64,000 nucleotides of DNA, taken from positions 28,781-92,780 of the forward strand of contig DASTRY010000001.1 in assembly GCA_035760965.1 (NCBI GenBank). The letters run 5' to 3'. Shown here piece by piece: positions 42,431-51,197 of this stretch. The first letter of the stretch is position 1. Every line of letters starts with the position of its first letter. The notes below the pieces were generated by a model. That model searched no databases. It saw only the letters and a list, made by a program, of their open reading frames with translations, and was not told the DNA's origin. The DNA is from JADGHX01 sp035760965. Its GTDB lineage: Bacteria > Pseudomonadota > Gammaproteobacteria > Steroidobacterales > Steroidobacteraceae. Made by a program: the position numbers and the translations under genes.

Positions 42431-43210
42431 GTGATCACGCTCACGACAGGTCAGCTCGAAGGATGGATCGGCCAGTTGTTCTGGCCGTTCGTTCGCATTG
42501 GCGCCTGCTTCATGGTGGCGCCTGCGTTCGGTGCGCTGTTCGTGCCCGCGCGCGTACGGATCGTGCTGGCCGGCGCAGTGGCACTGTTGGTCGCGCCGCT
42601 CGTCACGATTCCCTCCGGTGTTACGCCGCTCTCGGTCGGCGGCATCATCATCACCGTGCAGCAGGTGATCATCGGCGTGGCGCTCGGATTCGCGCTGCAG
42701 GTGCTGTTCGACTCGGTCGCGATGGGCGGCCAACTGCTCGCGAACAGCATGGGCCTGTCGTTCGCCTTCAATGTCGACCCGATGCGCGGCACCGGCACGC
42801 CGGCCCTCGGCCAGCTCTATGCGCTGCTCGTCATGCTCACGTTCCTCGCGCTCGACGGCCATCTCGCGCTGATCGAAGTGCTGGTCGACGGCTTCCGCAC
42901 GCTGCCCATCGGCACCACCGGCCTCGGCAACGACGGCTACTGGAGCATCGTCAGCTGGGGCACGCAGATCTTCTCGGGCGCGCTCGCGGTCGCCCTCCCC
43001 GGCGTGACTGCGCTCCTCATCGTGAACATCGCCTTCGGCGTCATGAGCCGTGCGGCGCCCTCGCTGAATCTCTTCGCGGTCGGCTTCCCGATCGCGCTCG
43101 TGTTCGGTCTGGTCATCGTCGTGATCGGCCTGCCGGCGCTCCAGTCCGCGTTCATTCGGCTGCTCGGACAGGGTTTTCTACTCGTCCGCGCCCTGCTCGG
43201 AGGTGCGTGA
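42431..43210 (+). CDS. fliR: Flagellar biosynthetic protein FliR
   Basis: Single-copy export-gate subunit, 259 residues, starting at GTG 42431. It has multiple membrane helices with family motifs: WPFVRIGACFMVAPAFG near residue 18, VIIGVALGFALQVLFDSVAMGGQL near 75-98, SFAFNVDPMRGTGTPALGQLY near 110, and VMSRAAPSLNLFAVGFPIAL near 200. Its stop is 3 nt before flhB, and the two proteins are fused in some bacteria. Confidence 0.96.
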   Translation: MITLTTGQLEGWIGQLFWPFVRIGACFMVAPAFGALFVPARVRIVLAGAVALLVAPLVTIPSGVTPLSVGGIIITVQQVIIGVALGFALQVLFDSVAMGGQLLANSMGLSFAFNVDPMRGTGTPALGQLYALLVMLTFLALDGHLALIEVLVDGFRTLPIGTTGLGNDGYWSIVSWGTQIFSGALAVALPGVTALLIVNIAFGVMSRAAPSLNLFAVGFPIALVFGLVIVVIGLPALQSAFIRLLGQGFLLVRALLGGA

Positions 43211-43213
43211 CCC

Positions 43214-44338
43214 ATGGCCGGCGAGGAAATGGAACGGACCGAAAGACCGACACCGAAGCGCCTCGAAGAGGCGCGCAAGAAGGGTCAGGTCCCGCGCTCG
43301 ACCGAGCTCAACACCGCCGCCGTCGTGCTGATCGCCGGGGCCGGCCTGCACTTCATGGGCAGCGCGCTCGGCTCGAGCCTCTTTGACATGATGCGCGCGA
43401 ACCTGTCCCTGCCACGCGCGCAAGCGCTCGACGAATCGCAGGCGGTCGGGATGTTCGCGGCGTCCGCGCTGCACGCGATGCTCGCGTGCGCGCCGATCTT
43501 CGGCCTCACGCTGGTCGCGGCGCTCCTCGCGCCGATGGCGCTCGGCGGCTGGAATCTGAGCTTCGGCGTGCTCGCGCCGGACTTCACGCGCCTCTCCCCC
43601 ATGAAGGGCTTCGGCCGCATGTTTTCCGTCCGCGGTCTCGTCGAGCTCGCGAAGGCCTTCGCGAAGTTTGCGCTGATCGCGACGATCGCCGTCATCCTGC
43701 TGTGGATGAAGCGCGCGGAGATTCTCGCGCTGGGCGCGGAGCCGCCGCGCGCCGCCATCGGCCATGCCTTGACGCTGACCGGTCAGGCCTTGCTGTCGCT
43801 CGCCGCGTCGCTGGCGCTCATCGCGGCCGTCGACGTGCCTTGGCAGCTCTTCCAGCACATGAAGCAGCTGCGCATGACGCGCCAGGAAATCCGCGACGAG
43901 CTGAAGGAAGCCGAGGGCAACCCGGAGGTCAAAGGCCGGATCCGGCAGATGCAGCAGGAGCTCGCCCGCCGCCGCATGATGTCCGAAGTGCCGAAGGCCG
44001 ATGTCGTGGTCACGAACCCGACGCACTTCGCGGTGGCGCTGCGCTATGACGACAAGCGCATGCGTGCGCCCATCGTCGTCGCCAAGGGCGCGGACCTCGT
44101 GGCGGCGCGCATTCGCGAGCTCGCGACCGAGCACAACGTGCCGATTTTCGAAGCGCCGCCGCTTGCGCGCGCGTTGTTCCGCAGCGTCGATCTGAATCAG
44201 GAAGTGCCGGCGAACCTCTATGTCGCGGTCGCGCAGGTTCTGACGTACGTCTATCAGCTGAAGGCTGCGCGCCAGAGCGGCGCCGTGCCGCCCACGCCGC
44301 CGACGATCGACCCGCCGGTCGAAGAGACGAAGCATTAA
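43214..44338 (+). CDS. flhB: Flagellar biosynthetic protein FlhB
   Basis: Substrate-specificity switch of the flagellar export apparatus, 374 residues. The N-terminus has the usual ERTERPTPKRLEEARKKGQVPRS. Four membrane segments follow. The cytoplasmic domain contains the autocleavage site NPTH with Asn at residue 268 (VVTNPTHFAVAL), so the self-processing needed after FliK signalling should occur. The C-terminal tail is Pro/Thr-rich. It lies 3 nt from fliR and 3 nt from flhA. Confidence 0.97.
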   Translation: MAGEEMERTERPTPKRLEEARKKGQVPRSTELNTAAVVLIAGAGLHFMGSALGSSLFDMMRANLSLPRAQALDESQAVGMFAASALHAMLACAPIFGLTLVAALLAPMALGGWNLSFGVLAPDFTRLSPMKGFGRMFSVRGLVELAKAFAKFALIATIAVILLWMKRAEILALGAEPPRAAIGHALTLTGQALLSLAASLALIAAVDVPWQLFQHMKQLRMTRQEIRDELKEAEGNPEVKGRIRQMQQELARRRMMSEVPKADVVVTNPTHFAVALRYDDKRMRAPIVVAKGADLVAARIRELATEHNVPIFEAPPLARALFRSVDLNQEVPANLYVAVAQVLTYVYQLKAARQSGAVPPTPPTIDPPVEETKH

Positions 44339-44341
44339 TCC

Positions 44342-46441
44342 ATGGCCGAAACGCTCGCGAACAACGCCGGTTTCTCGCTGCGCGCGCTGCTGAAGGCAGG
44401 CATCGGCGTGCCGCTCGGCGTGCTCGGCGTACTGGCCATGGTGGTGTTGCCGCTGCCGCCGATCGCGCTCGACGCGCTCTTCACGTTCAACATCGCGCTC
44501 TCCATCGTGATCGTGATGTCCGTGTTCTACGTGTCGCGGCCGGTGGAATTCGGCGTGTTTCCGACGATTCTGCTGCTCGCGACGTTGCTGCGCCTCGCGC
44601 TGAACGTCGCCTCGACGCGCGTCGTGCTGCTGAACGGCCATACCGGCTCGCACGCGGCGGGCAAGGTCATCGAGTCGTTCGGGCAATTCGTGATCGGCGG
44701 CAACTTCGCCGTCGGCGTCGTCGTGTTCATCATCCTCACGATCATCAACTTCGTGGTCGTGACGAAGGGCTCGGGGCGCATCTCGGAAGTGAGCGCGCGC
44801 TTCACGTTGGACGCCATGCCCGGCAAGCAGATGGCGATCGACGCCGATCTGAACGCGGGCCTCATCACCCAGGATCAGGCGCGCGAGCGGCGCGCCGAAG
44901 TGCGCGCCGAAGCGGACTTCTACGGCTCCATGGACGGTGCCAGCAAGTTCGTGCGCGGCGACGCCATCGCAGGCATCCTGATTCTCTTCATCAACATCAT
45001 CGGCGGCCTCGCCATCGGCATGATGGGGCACGGCCTGCCGCTCGCCACCGCCGGGCGTACGTACACGCTGTTGACGATCGGTGACGGTCTCGTCACGCAG
45101 ATCCCCGCACTGCTCCTCTCGACCGCGGTCGCGATCATCGTCACGCGCATGTCCGGTTCGCAGGACATGAGCGGCGAGATGGGCCGGCAGCTGTTCCGCT
45201 CCCCGAAGGCGCTCGGCGTCGCCGCCGGCCTGCTCGGCGTCATGGGCCTCATCCCCGGCATGCCGAACTTCGCGTTCCTCACGATGGCGATACTCGCGGG
45301 CTACGGCGCGTACCTCATCAAGAAGAAGCGCGATGCGGCTGCGGCCGCCGCGCCGACCGCGCCTGCCGCACCACCGACACCGACCCCCGAGCAGCGCGAG
45401 CTCTCGTGGGAAGACGTGCAGCCCGTCGATCTGCTCGGCCTCGAAGTGGGCTACCGCCTCGTTTCGCTCGTGAACAAGAGTCAGAACGGCGACCTGCTCG
45501 CGCGCATCCGCGGCGTGCGTCGCAAGCTGTCGCAGGAGCTCGGCTTCCTCGTCCCCGCGGTCCACATTCGCGACAACCTGGATCTCAGCCCGAACGGCTA
45601 TCGCATCAATCTCGGGGGCGTGCCGGTCGGCGAAGGCCAGGTGTATCCGGAGCGCGAGATGGCCATCAATCCGGGCCGCGTCTTCGGGCAGCTGAAAGGT
45701 ATCGCGACGCGCGATCCCGCGTTCGGCATGGAAGCGGTGTGGATCGAGCCCTCGACGCGCGAGCACGCCCAGACACTCGGCTACACCGTCGTCGACGCGA
45801 GCACCGTCGTCGCCACTCACTTGAGCCACATCATCCAGACGCACGCGCACGAGCTGCTGGGACACGAGGAAGTCCAGCATCTGCTCAACCAGCTCGCCAA
45901 GAGCGCACCGAAGCTCGTCGAGGACCTCGTGCCGAAGGCGCTGCCGCTCGCGGGCGTCGTGCGCGTGCTGCAAGGCCTGCTCGCCGAACGCGTGCCGATC
46001 AAGAACATCCGCACCATCGTCGAGACGCTCGCCGAGCACGCGCCGCGCACGCCGGACCCGGCAGTGCTCCAGAACCTGGTGCGCGTCGCGCTCGGGCGGC
46101 AGATCGTGCAGGACATCGCGGGCATCTCCGGCGAGCTGCCGGTCATCACGCTCGAGCCGGATCTCGAACGCCTGCTCCAGGGCTCGCTCACGACTACCGG
46201 TCAAACCCAGAGCCCCGGGCTCGAGCCCGGCTTGGCCGAGCGCCTGCAGATGCGCTTGAGCGAGTCCGCGCAGCGCCAGGAGATGGCCGGCGAACCGGCG
46301 GTGCTGCTCGTCGCGCCCGCTCTGCGCAACGCGCTTGCGCGCTTCATTCGAGCCAGCGTGCCGAACATGCACGTGCTGGCGTGGAACGAGATTCCCGACA
46401 ACCGAAAAGTCCGCCTGGTCACGGCCGTGGGACGGAGTTAA
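44342..46441 (+). CDS. flhA: Flagellar biosynthesis protein FlhA
   Basis: Largest export-gate protein, a nonamer that couples proton flow and docks chaperone-substrate complexes; 699 residues. The membrane half has the PPIALDALFTFNIALSIVI and FPTILLLATLLRLALNVASTR segments and the FHIPEP signature region (here KGSGRISEVSARFTLDAMPGKQMAIDADLNAG). The cytoplasmic half begins near residue 345 after an Ala/Pro linker, with DLLGLEVGYRLVSLV and late VLLVAPALRNALARF. A 1094-codon open frame on the opposite strand is a shadow of this gene and its neighbours. Confidence 0.97.
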   Translation: MAETLANNAGFSLRALLKAGIGVPLGVLGVLAMVVLPLPPIALDALFTFNIALSIVIVMSVFYVSRPVEFGVFPTILLLATLLRLALNVASTRVVLLNGHTGSHAAGKVIESFGQFVIGGNFAVGVVVFIILTIINFVVVTKGSGRISEVSARFTLDAMPGKQMAIDADLNAGLITQDQARERRAEVRAEADFYGSMDGASKFVRGDAIAGILILFINIIGGLAIGMMGHGLPLATAGRTYTLLTIGDGLVTQIPALLLSTAVAIIVTRMSGSQDMSGEMGRQLFRSPKALGVAAGLLGVMGLIPGMPNFAFLTMAILAGYGAYLIKKKRDAAAAAAPTAPAAPPTPTPEQRELSWEDVQPVDLLGLEVGYRLVSLVNKSQNGDLLARIRGVRRKLSQELGFLVPAVHIRDNLDLSPNGYRINLGGVPVGEGQVYPEREMAINPGRVFGQLKGIATRDPAFGMEAVWIEPSTREHAQTLGYTVVDASTVVATHLSHIIQTHAHELLGHEEVQHLLNQLAKSAPKLVEDLVPKALPLAGVVRVLQGLLAERVPIKNIRTIVETLAEHAPRTPDPAVLQNLVRVALGRQIVQDIAGISGELPVITLEPDLERLLQGSLTTTGQTQSPGLEPGLAERLQMRLSESAQRQEMAGEPAVLLVAPALRNALARFIRASVPNMHVLAWNEIPDNRKVRLVTAVGRS

Positions 46442-46444
46442 GCG

Positions 46445-47743
46445 ATGAAGATCTCGAAACATACGGCATGCGACATGCGAGCCGCGCTTCGCATGGTGCG
46501 CGAGCAGCTCGGCCCCGACGCCGTCATCATGTCTTCGCGACGCGTGAAGGGCGGCGTCGAAGTCACCGCAGCGATCGACTTCGAGGTCGAGCGCGAGGAG
46601 CAGACGCGCGCACCGGCGCCGCCGGCCGAGGTGCAGGAGTTCGAGCCGGAGGAATTCGCGCCGGCGCCCATGGAACGGCCGGTGCCCGATCTCGACCCCT
46701 ATACGATCGCCGATCAGCTCGGCGAGGACTCCTTCGCGCGCGCGCAGGCGGCCGTGCAGGCCGCGACAAGTGGAGCGGCGCCGCGCGATCCCGCGTCCGC
46801 CGCACTCGCCGCCGCAAACGAGGAGATGAGCGCGGAGCTGCGCAATCTGCGCCGCATTCTGGAAACGCAGCTCGCCTCACTCGCGTGGAACGATCTCTCG
46901 CGGCGTGCGCCGATTCACACGCAGGTGCTGCGCGAGCTGACCGAAGTCGGTCTCTCGCAGGAATTCGCTTCGCAAATCGTCGCGCAGCTTCCGGCGGGGA
47001 GCGACATGATTCGCGCGCGCCGGCTCGCGATCTCGCTGGTCGCGGAGCGGCTGCCCGTCACGGGCGACCGCTGGCTCGACAAGGGCGGTCGCGTGGCGCT
47101 CGTCGGTCCGACAGGCGTCGGCAAGACCACTGCCCTCGCGAAGCTCGCCGTGCGCTGGGTGCTCCGTCACGGCACGCGCGGCCTCGCGCTCATCTCCGCG
47201 GACAGCGTGCGCATCGGTGCGCACGACCAAATCCAGGCGCTCGGGCAGATGCTCGACGTGCCGGTATATACGGCCGACAACTTCGCCGAAATCCCGAAGA
47301 TGCTCGAATCGCTCGGGCAGAAGCGCTTCGTGCTGCTCGACACCCCCGGCTTCAGCCAGCGCGACGCGCAGCTGTCGGCGCGCCTCGCGCAGCTCGCGTC
47401 GGCCGGTTCCGATATCGAGACGGCGCTCGTGCTTAGCGCGTGCACGCAGGCGGGCGCCATCGCGGAGACCGTCACCCGTTACGCGGAAGCGCGCCCCGTG
47501 AGCTGCCTCCTGACCAAAGTGGACGAGGCTGCAAGCCTCGGCGGCGTGCTCTCGGTGCTGACGCGCGCCGAATTGCCGATTTCCTACGTGAGCGAGGGCC
47601 AGCGCGTGCCGGAGGACCTGCGTCCGGCGCGCGCGCTCGAGCTCGTGTCCACTGCCGTGCAGCTCGCCAAGGCGAGCGGCGCGGCCGCAGACGAAGACTT
47701 GCTGAGACGACGATATGGAGAAGTAGCGCATGCGCTCGCGTGA
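46445..47743 (+). CDS. flhF: Flagellar SRP-like GTPase FlhF
   Basis: SRP-family GTPase that marks the flagellated pole in polar-flagellated gammaproteobacteria; 432 residues. The N-terminal basic/acidic B domain (MKISKHTACDMRAALRMVREQLGPDAVIMSSRRVKGGVEV-like start) is typical. The NG domain has Walker A LVGPTGVGKTTALAKLA near residue 220, the LISADSVRIGAHDQIQALG region, LLDTPGFSQRD near 300, and LTKVDEAASLGG near 355. It precedes and overlaps fleN by 14 nt, the standard order. Confidence 0.96.
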   Translation: MKISKHTACDMRAALRMVREQLGPDAVIMSSRRVKGGVEVTAAIDFEVEREEQTRAPAPPAEVQEFEPEEFAPAPMERPVPDLDPYTIADQLGEDSFARAQAAVQAATSGAAPRDPASAALAAANEEMSAELRNLRRILETQLASLAWNDLSRRAPIHTQVLRELTEVGLSQEFASQIVAQLPAGSDMIRARRLAISLVAERLPVTGDRWLDKGGRVALVGPTGVGKTTALAKLAVRWVLRHGTRGLALISADSVRIGAHDQIQALGQMLDVPVYTADNFAEIPKMLESLGQKRFVLLDTPGFSQRDAQLSARLAQLASAGSDIETALVLSACTQAGAIAETVTRYAEARPVSCLLTKVDEAASLGGVLSVLTRAELPISYVSEGQRVPEDLRPARALELVSTAVQLAKASGAAADEDLLRRRYGEVAHALA

Positions 47744-48611
47744 GATGCACGTGATCAACAACACCAAGCTCACGGGGCTGTGGCAGCCGGTGCGCGTCAT
47801 CGCGGTGACCGGCGGCAAGGGCGGCGTCGGTAAAACGAGCGTGTCGGTCAATCTCGCGACGGGGCTCGCGGCCGCGGGCCGGCGCGTCGTGCTGCTCGAC
47901 GGCGATCTCGGTCTCGCGAACGTCGATGTGCTGCTCGGCCTCACCCCGCGCTACACGCTCGCGCACGTGCTCTCGGGCGAGCGCACGCTCGATGAAATCC
48001 TCATCGAGGCCAAACAAGGGTTCAAGATCGTGCCGGCCGCCTCGGGCGCCGCCGATCTCGCCGCGCTCGGCAGCGCCGGCCACCTGGCGCTCGTGCAGGC
48101 GTTCAGCGGGCTCGCGACGCGCATCGACGCGCTCATCGTCGACACCGCCGCGGGGATCGCCCCAGGTGTGCTCCAGTTCTCACAAGCGGCCCAGCACGTG
48201 CTGGTCGTCGTCACGGACGAGCCCACCTCGCTGACGGATGCTTACGCCCTCATCAAGGTGCTGAGCCGCGACTACGGGGTGAACCGATTCCGAGTCGTGG
48301 CCAACATGGCACGCGCGGCCGGGGAAGGTGAGACGCTGTTCAAAAAATTGGAGAGAGTGACGGGACGCTTTCTCGATGTGTTGCTCGAGTATGCAGGCAG
48401 CGTGCCGGACGACGAGCACGTGCGGCGCGCGGTCCGGGTGCAACGGCCCGTGCTGGACGCGTATCCGGGCAGTCCTGCCGGGCGCGCATTCAAGAAATTG
48501 GCCGCCTGCGCCGATACATGGCCGGTACCGGAAGGTCCGCGCGGGAACCTCGAGTTCTTCGTGGAACGGCTCGTCCGGCGCCCGGCGGCGCGACTGGAGG
48601 TCGTGACGTGA
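47730..48611 (+). CDS. fleN: Flagellar number regulator FleN (FlhG), MinD/ParA-type ATPase
   Basis: Limits flagellar number by acting on the FleQ-type activator and FlhF. The 293-residue protein has the deviant Walker A GGKGGVGKTSVSVNLA near residue 30, LLDGDLGLANVDVLLGL near 55, VDTAAGI as the Walker B region, and VVVTDEPTSLTDAYALIKVLS. The start overlaps flhF by 14 nt, and the stop overlaps the fliA GTG start (GTGA). If the FleQ-like protein lacks its N-terminal domain, FleN must contact its AAA+ part; that is inference. Confidence 0.95.
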   Translation: MRSREMHVINNTKLTGLWQPVRVIAVTGGKGGVGKTSVSVNLATGLAAAGRRVVLLDGDLGLANVDVLLGLTPRYTLAHVLSGERTLDEILIEAKQGFKIVPAASGAADLAALGSAGHLALVQAFSGLATRIDALIVDTAAGIAPGVLQFSQAAQHVLVVVTDEPTSLTDAYALIKVLSRDYGVNRFRVVANMARAAGEGETLFKKLERVTGRFLDVLLEYAGSVPDDEHVRRAVRVQRPVLDAYPGSPAGRAFKKLAACADTWPVPEGPRGNLEFFVERLVRRPAARLEVVT

Positions 48612-49339
48612 ATGCGGCAGGGGCCTACGCCGCCTCGGGCCGGACGCGTTCCGACGCGGACGCGCTCGTGACGCGCCACGCGGAGTTGGTGAAGCGCATT
48701 GCCTACCATCTCGCGGGACGGCTGCCGCCGTCGGTCGATGTGGCGGACTTGATTCAGGCCGGCATGCTGGGCCTGCTCGAGGCGGCGGCGAACTACGCGG
48801 CGAACCGCGGCGCGAGCTTCGAGACGTATGCGGGCATCCGCATACGCGGCGCGATGATCGACGCCCTGCGCAAGCTCGACTGGGCACCGCGCTCGGTGCA
48901 TCGCAAGGCGCGGGCGGTCGCGGCGGCGATGCGTGACATCGAAAGGGAGACGGGACGCGACGCGCGCGACAGCGAGATCGCGGAGCGTCTGGGCATCGGG
49001 CTGGAGGAGTACCACGCCATCGTGCAGGACGCGGCGAGCTGCCGCCTCGCGAGCCTGGACGATGCGGCGGCGACGATCGCGACGCCGGACGAGGGCGCCG
49101 ATCCGTTCCGCGAGGTGGCGGACGAGGGGTTTCGGGCTGCGCTGGCGCAGTCCATCGAGTCGCTTCCGGAACGCGAGCGGCTCGTGATGTCGCTGTACTA
49201 CAGCGACGGGTTGAATCTGAAAGAGATCGGGGCGGTGCTGAAAGTGACCGAGTCGCGCGTGTGCCAGCTGCACGGTCAGGCGCTCGTGCGATTGAAAGCG
49301 CGTCTCACCGAGTGGCGGGACGACGCGGCGGAGGAGTGA
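48608..49339 (+). CDS. fliA: RNA polymerase sigma factor FliA (sigma-28)
   Basis: Late flagellar sigma factor, 243 residues from GTG 48608, which overlaps the fleN stop by 4 nt. Region 2 has LIQAGMLGLLEAAANYAANRGASFETYAGIRIRGAMIDALR. Region 3 has RDARDSEIAERLGI. Region 4 has LPERERLVMSLYYSDGLNLKEIGAVLKVTESRVCQLHGQAL, where the HTH reads the -35 element. Four matching promoters lie in this window. It is probably held by FlgM until hook completion; flgM is not in view. Confidence 0.97.
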   Translation: MNAAGAYAASGRTRSDADALVTRHAELVKRIAYHLAGRLPPSVDVADLIQAGMLGLLEAAANYAANRGASFETYAGIRIRGAMIDALRKLDWAPRSVHRKARAVAAAMRDIERETGRDARDSEIAERLGIGLEEYHAIVQDAASCRLASLDDAAATIATPDEGADPFREVADEGFRAALAQSIESLPERERLVMSLYYSDGLNLKEIGAVLKVTESRVCQLHGQALVRLKARLTEWRDDAAEE

Positions 49340-49343
49340 AGAA

Positions 49344-49736
49344 GTGAGCAAAGACATGAAGTTTCTGGTGGTCGACGACTACTCGACCATGCGGCGGATC
49401 ATCAAGAATCTGCTGCACGATCTCGGGTACGCGAACGTCACCGAGGCCGACGACGGCAACACCGCCCTGCCGCTGCTGCAGAATGGCAACTTCGACTTCC
49501 TGATCACGGACTGGAACATGCCGGGCATGGCCGGCCTCGATCTGCTGAAGGCGGTGCGCGCCAACGAGAAGCTGAAGAAGCTGCCGGTGCTCATGCTGAC
49601 CGCCGAAGCCAAGCGCGAGCAGATCGTCGAAGCCGCGCAGGCCGGCGTGTCGGGCTACGTCATCAAGCCCTTCACGGCGCAGACGCTGAAGGAGAAGATC
49701 GACAAGATTCTGGAGAGTCGGGCGGTCCCTGCCTGA
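49344..49736 (+). CDS. cheY: Chemotaxis response regulator CheY
   Basis: Phosphorylated by CheA and binds FliM to reverse the motor. At 130 residues from GTG 49344 (GGAGGAG just upstream), it has the acidic pair D11/D12, phospho-acceptor D56 in LITDWNMPG, the conserved MLTAEAKREQI threonine and KPFTAQTL lysine. This is the canonical CheY of three in the window and sits in the fliA-cheY-cheZ order of Pseudomonas-type loci. Confidence 0.96.
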   Translation: MSKDMKFLVVDDYSTMRRIIKNLLHDLGYANVTEADDGNTALPLLQNGNFDFLITDWNMPGMAGLDLLKAVRANEKLKKLPVLMLTAEAKREQIVEAAQAGVSGYVIKPFTAQTLKEKIDKILESRAVPA

Positions 49737-49750
49737 CGGAGCGCATCGCG

Positions 49751-50413
49751 ATGCCCGACTCTGCCGCCGCTCACAAGGTGATACCGCACGAGCACGAGCC
49801 GGACCTGCTCGCGCAGCTGGCGAGTCTCACGAGCAACCTGCGCACCGCGCTCGATCGTTTCCGCAATGACTCGCGGCTGATCGCGCTCGCGGACAAGGAG
49901 GTGCCGGATGCGCGCCAGCGCCTGAATCACGTGCTGACCCTCACCGATCAGGCGGCGCATCGCACGCTCGATCTGGTCGAGAAATCCGGCCCGCCGGCCG
50001 AGCGCACGGCGCGCGAAGCGGCCGCGCTCACCGCGCCGTGGGAGCGCTTCCGCTCGGGCAAGATCTCGGTGGCCGAGTACCTGGATCTCATCGGCCGCAT
50101 CGATCGATTTCTCGTCACGGCGCGTACCGATTCGGAGACGGTGCGCGCCAATCTCGCGGAGGTGCTGCTCGCGCAGGGCTTTCAGGACCTGACGGGCCAG
50201 ATCATTCGCGGCGTCATGAAGCTCGTCGCGGAAGTCGAGGTCGTGCTGGTCGACCTGACGCGCCTCGCCGGGCGCGAGGAGGGACTCGAAGCGCGCGCCG
50301 GCAGCGATTCGCAGCGCGGCCACGGCCCGGCGGTGCCCGGTGTCGACGATGCGGCCGGCGTGGTTGCCGGACAGACGGACATCGACGCCCTGCTGTCCGA
50401 TCTCGGCATCTAG
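49751..50413 (+). CDS. cheZ: Protein phosphatase CheZ
   Basis: Dephosphorylates CheY-P. It is 220 residues, mostly helical, with the catalytic motif QGFQDLTGQ (D146, Q150) and a long four-helix-bundle hairpin before it. The C-terminal tail ends DIDALLSDLGI, matching the CheY-binding peptide of CheZ (LLDSLGF in E. coli). It follows cheY by 14 nt. It is the reference for the two CheZ-like small proteins further downstream. Confidence 0.95.
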   Translation: MPDSAAAHKVIPHEHEPDLLAQLASLTSNLRTALDRFRNDSRLIALADKEVPDARQRLNHVLTLTDQAAHRTLDLVEKSGPPAERTAREAAALTAPWERFRSGKISVAEYLDLIGRIDRFLVTARTDSETVRANLAEVLLAQGFQDLTGQIIRGVMKLVAEVEVVLVDLTRLAGREEGLEARAGSDSQRGHGPAVPGVDDAAGVVAGQTDIDALLSDLGI

Positions 50414-50455
50414 CGCCGAGGCGCGTGCCGACCGGGGTTTTCGGAGGATCCGCTT

Positions 50456-51196
50456 ACGGACATTCTCAGCATCACCGGATTGTTCCTCGGCCTCGCCGCC
50501 GTGATGGCCGGCGCGGTGCTGAAGGGCGCCGGTCTACATGGGCTCATCTCGGCTGCGGCGTTCATGATCGTCGTGGTCGGAACGGTCGCGGCCATCTGCG
50601 TGCAGACCCCGCTCGGGGTGATGCGGCACGCGCTGCGCATCTTCCCGTGGGTGATGAAGCCGCCGCCGCTGAACGGCGAGCTGCTGATCAAGAAGATGGT
50701 CGAGTGGAGCAACGTCGCGCGCAAGCAGGGCCTCCTCGGCCTCGAGCCCGTGCTCAATCGCGAGAGCGATCCGTTCGTGCGCAAGGCGCTGCAGCTCGTC
50801 GTGGACGGCAGCGAGCCGGAGACGATCCGCGCCGTGATGGAAGTGGAGCTCAACACGCGCGAGGAAGCGGATACGCGCGCAGCGAAGGTGTTCGAGGGCA
50901 TGGGCGTGTACTGCCCGACGCTCGGCATCATCGGCGCGGTGCTCGGCCTCATGGCCGTCATGCAGAACCTCGCGGATCCGAGCAAGCTCGGGCACGGCAT
51001 CGCGGCCGCCTTCACCGCGACGGTGTACGGCATCGGCCTTGCGAATCTCTTCTTTCTGCCGGTCGCCGCCAAGCTGAAAGGCGCGATCGCCTCGCAGAGC
51101 CAGGTGCGCGAGATGGTGATCGAGGGAATGCTCTCGATCGCGCAGGGTGAGAACCCGCGCAGCATCGAATCGAAGCTGCAGGGATACCTGCACTGA
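50456..51196 (+). CDS. motC: Flagellar motor stator protein MotA/MotC
   Basis: Proton-channel stator subunit with four membrane segments. The N-terminal family pattern (M)DILSITGLFLGL begins at an ACG codon at 50456. A strong GGAGG (50443-50447) sits 8 nt before it, and no ATG, GTG or TTG occurs in frame between the stop at 50411 and the TTG at 50480. Starting at ACG gives 246 residues and a complete TM1; starting at TTG 50480 loses eight residues and leaves the RBS 32 nt away. The cytoplasmic loop (MKPPPLNGELLIKKMVEWSNVARKQG, RAAKVFEGMGVYCPTLGIIGAVLGL) is typical. It pairs with motD. Confidence 0.9.
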   Translation, partial: TDILSITGLFLGLAAVMAGAVLKGAGLHGLISAAAFMIVVVGTVAAICVQTPLGVMRHALRIFPWVMKPPPLNGELLIKKMVEWSNVARKQGLLGLEPVLNRESDPFVRKALQLVVDGSEPETIRAVMEVELNTREEADTRAAKVFEGMGVYCPTLGIIGAVLGLMAVMQNLADPSKLGHGIAAAFTATVYGIGLANLFFLPVAAKLKGAIASQSQVREMVIEGMLSIAQGENPRSIESKLQGYLH

Positions 51197-51197
51197 C

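Noticed and set aside
43178..46462. A 1094-codon open frame on the minus strand opposite fliR-flhB-flhA
   Set aside because: Its product is rich in Arg, His, Asp, Glu and Ala with no recognisable domain. Long antisense frames are expected opposite genes with G/C-ending codons. The plus-strand genes are unmistakable.
50480..51196. TTG at 50480 as start of motC
   Set aside because: It would cut into TM1 and lies 32 nt from the GGAGG sequence, whereas the conserved N-terminus and the RBS spacing both point to 50456.
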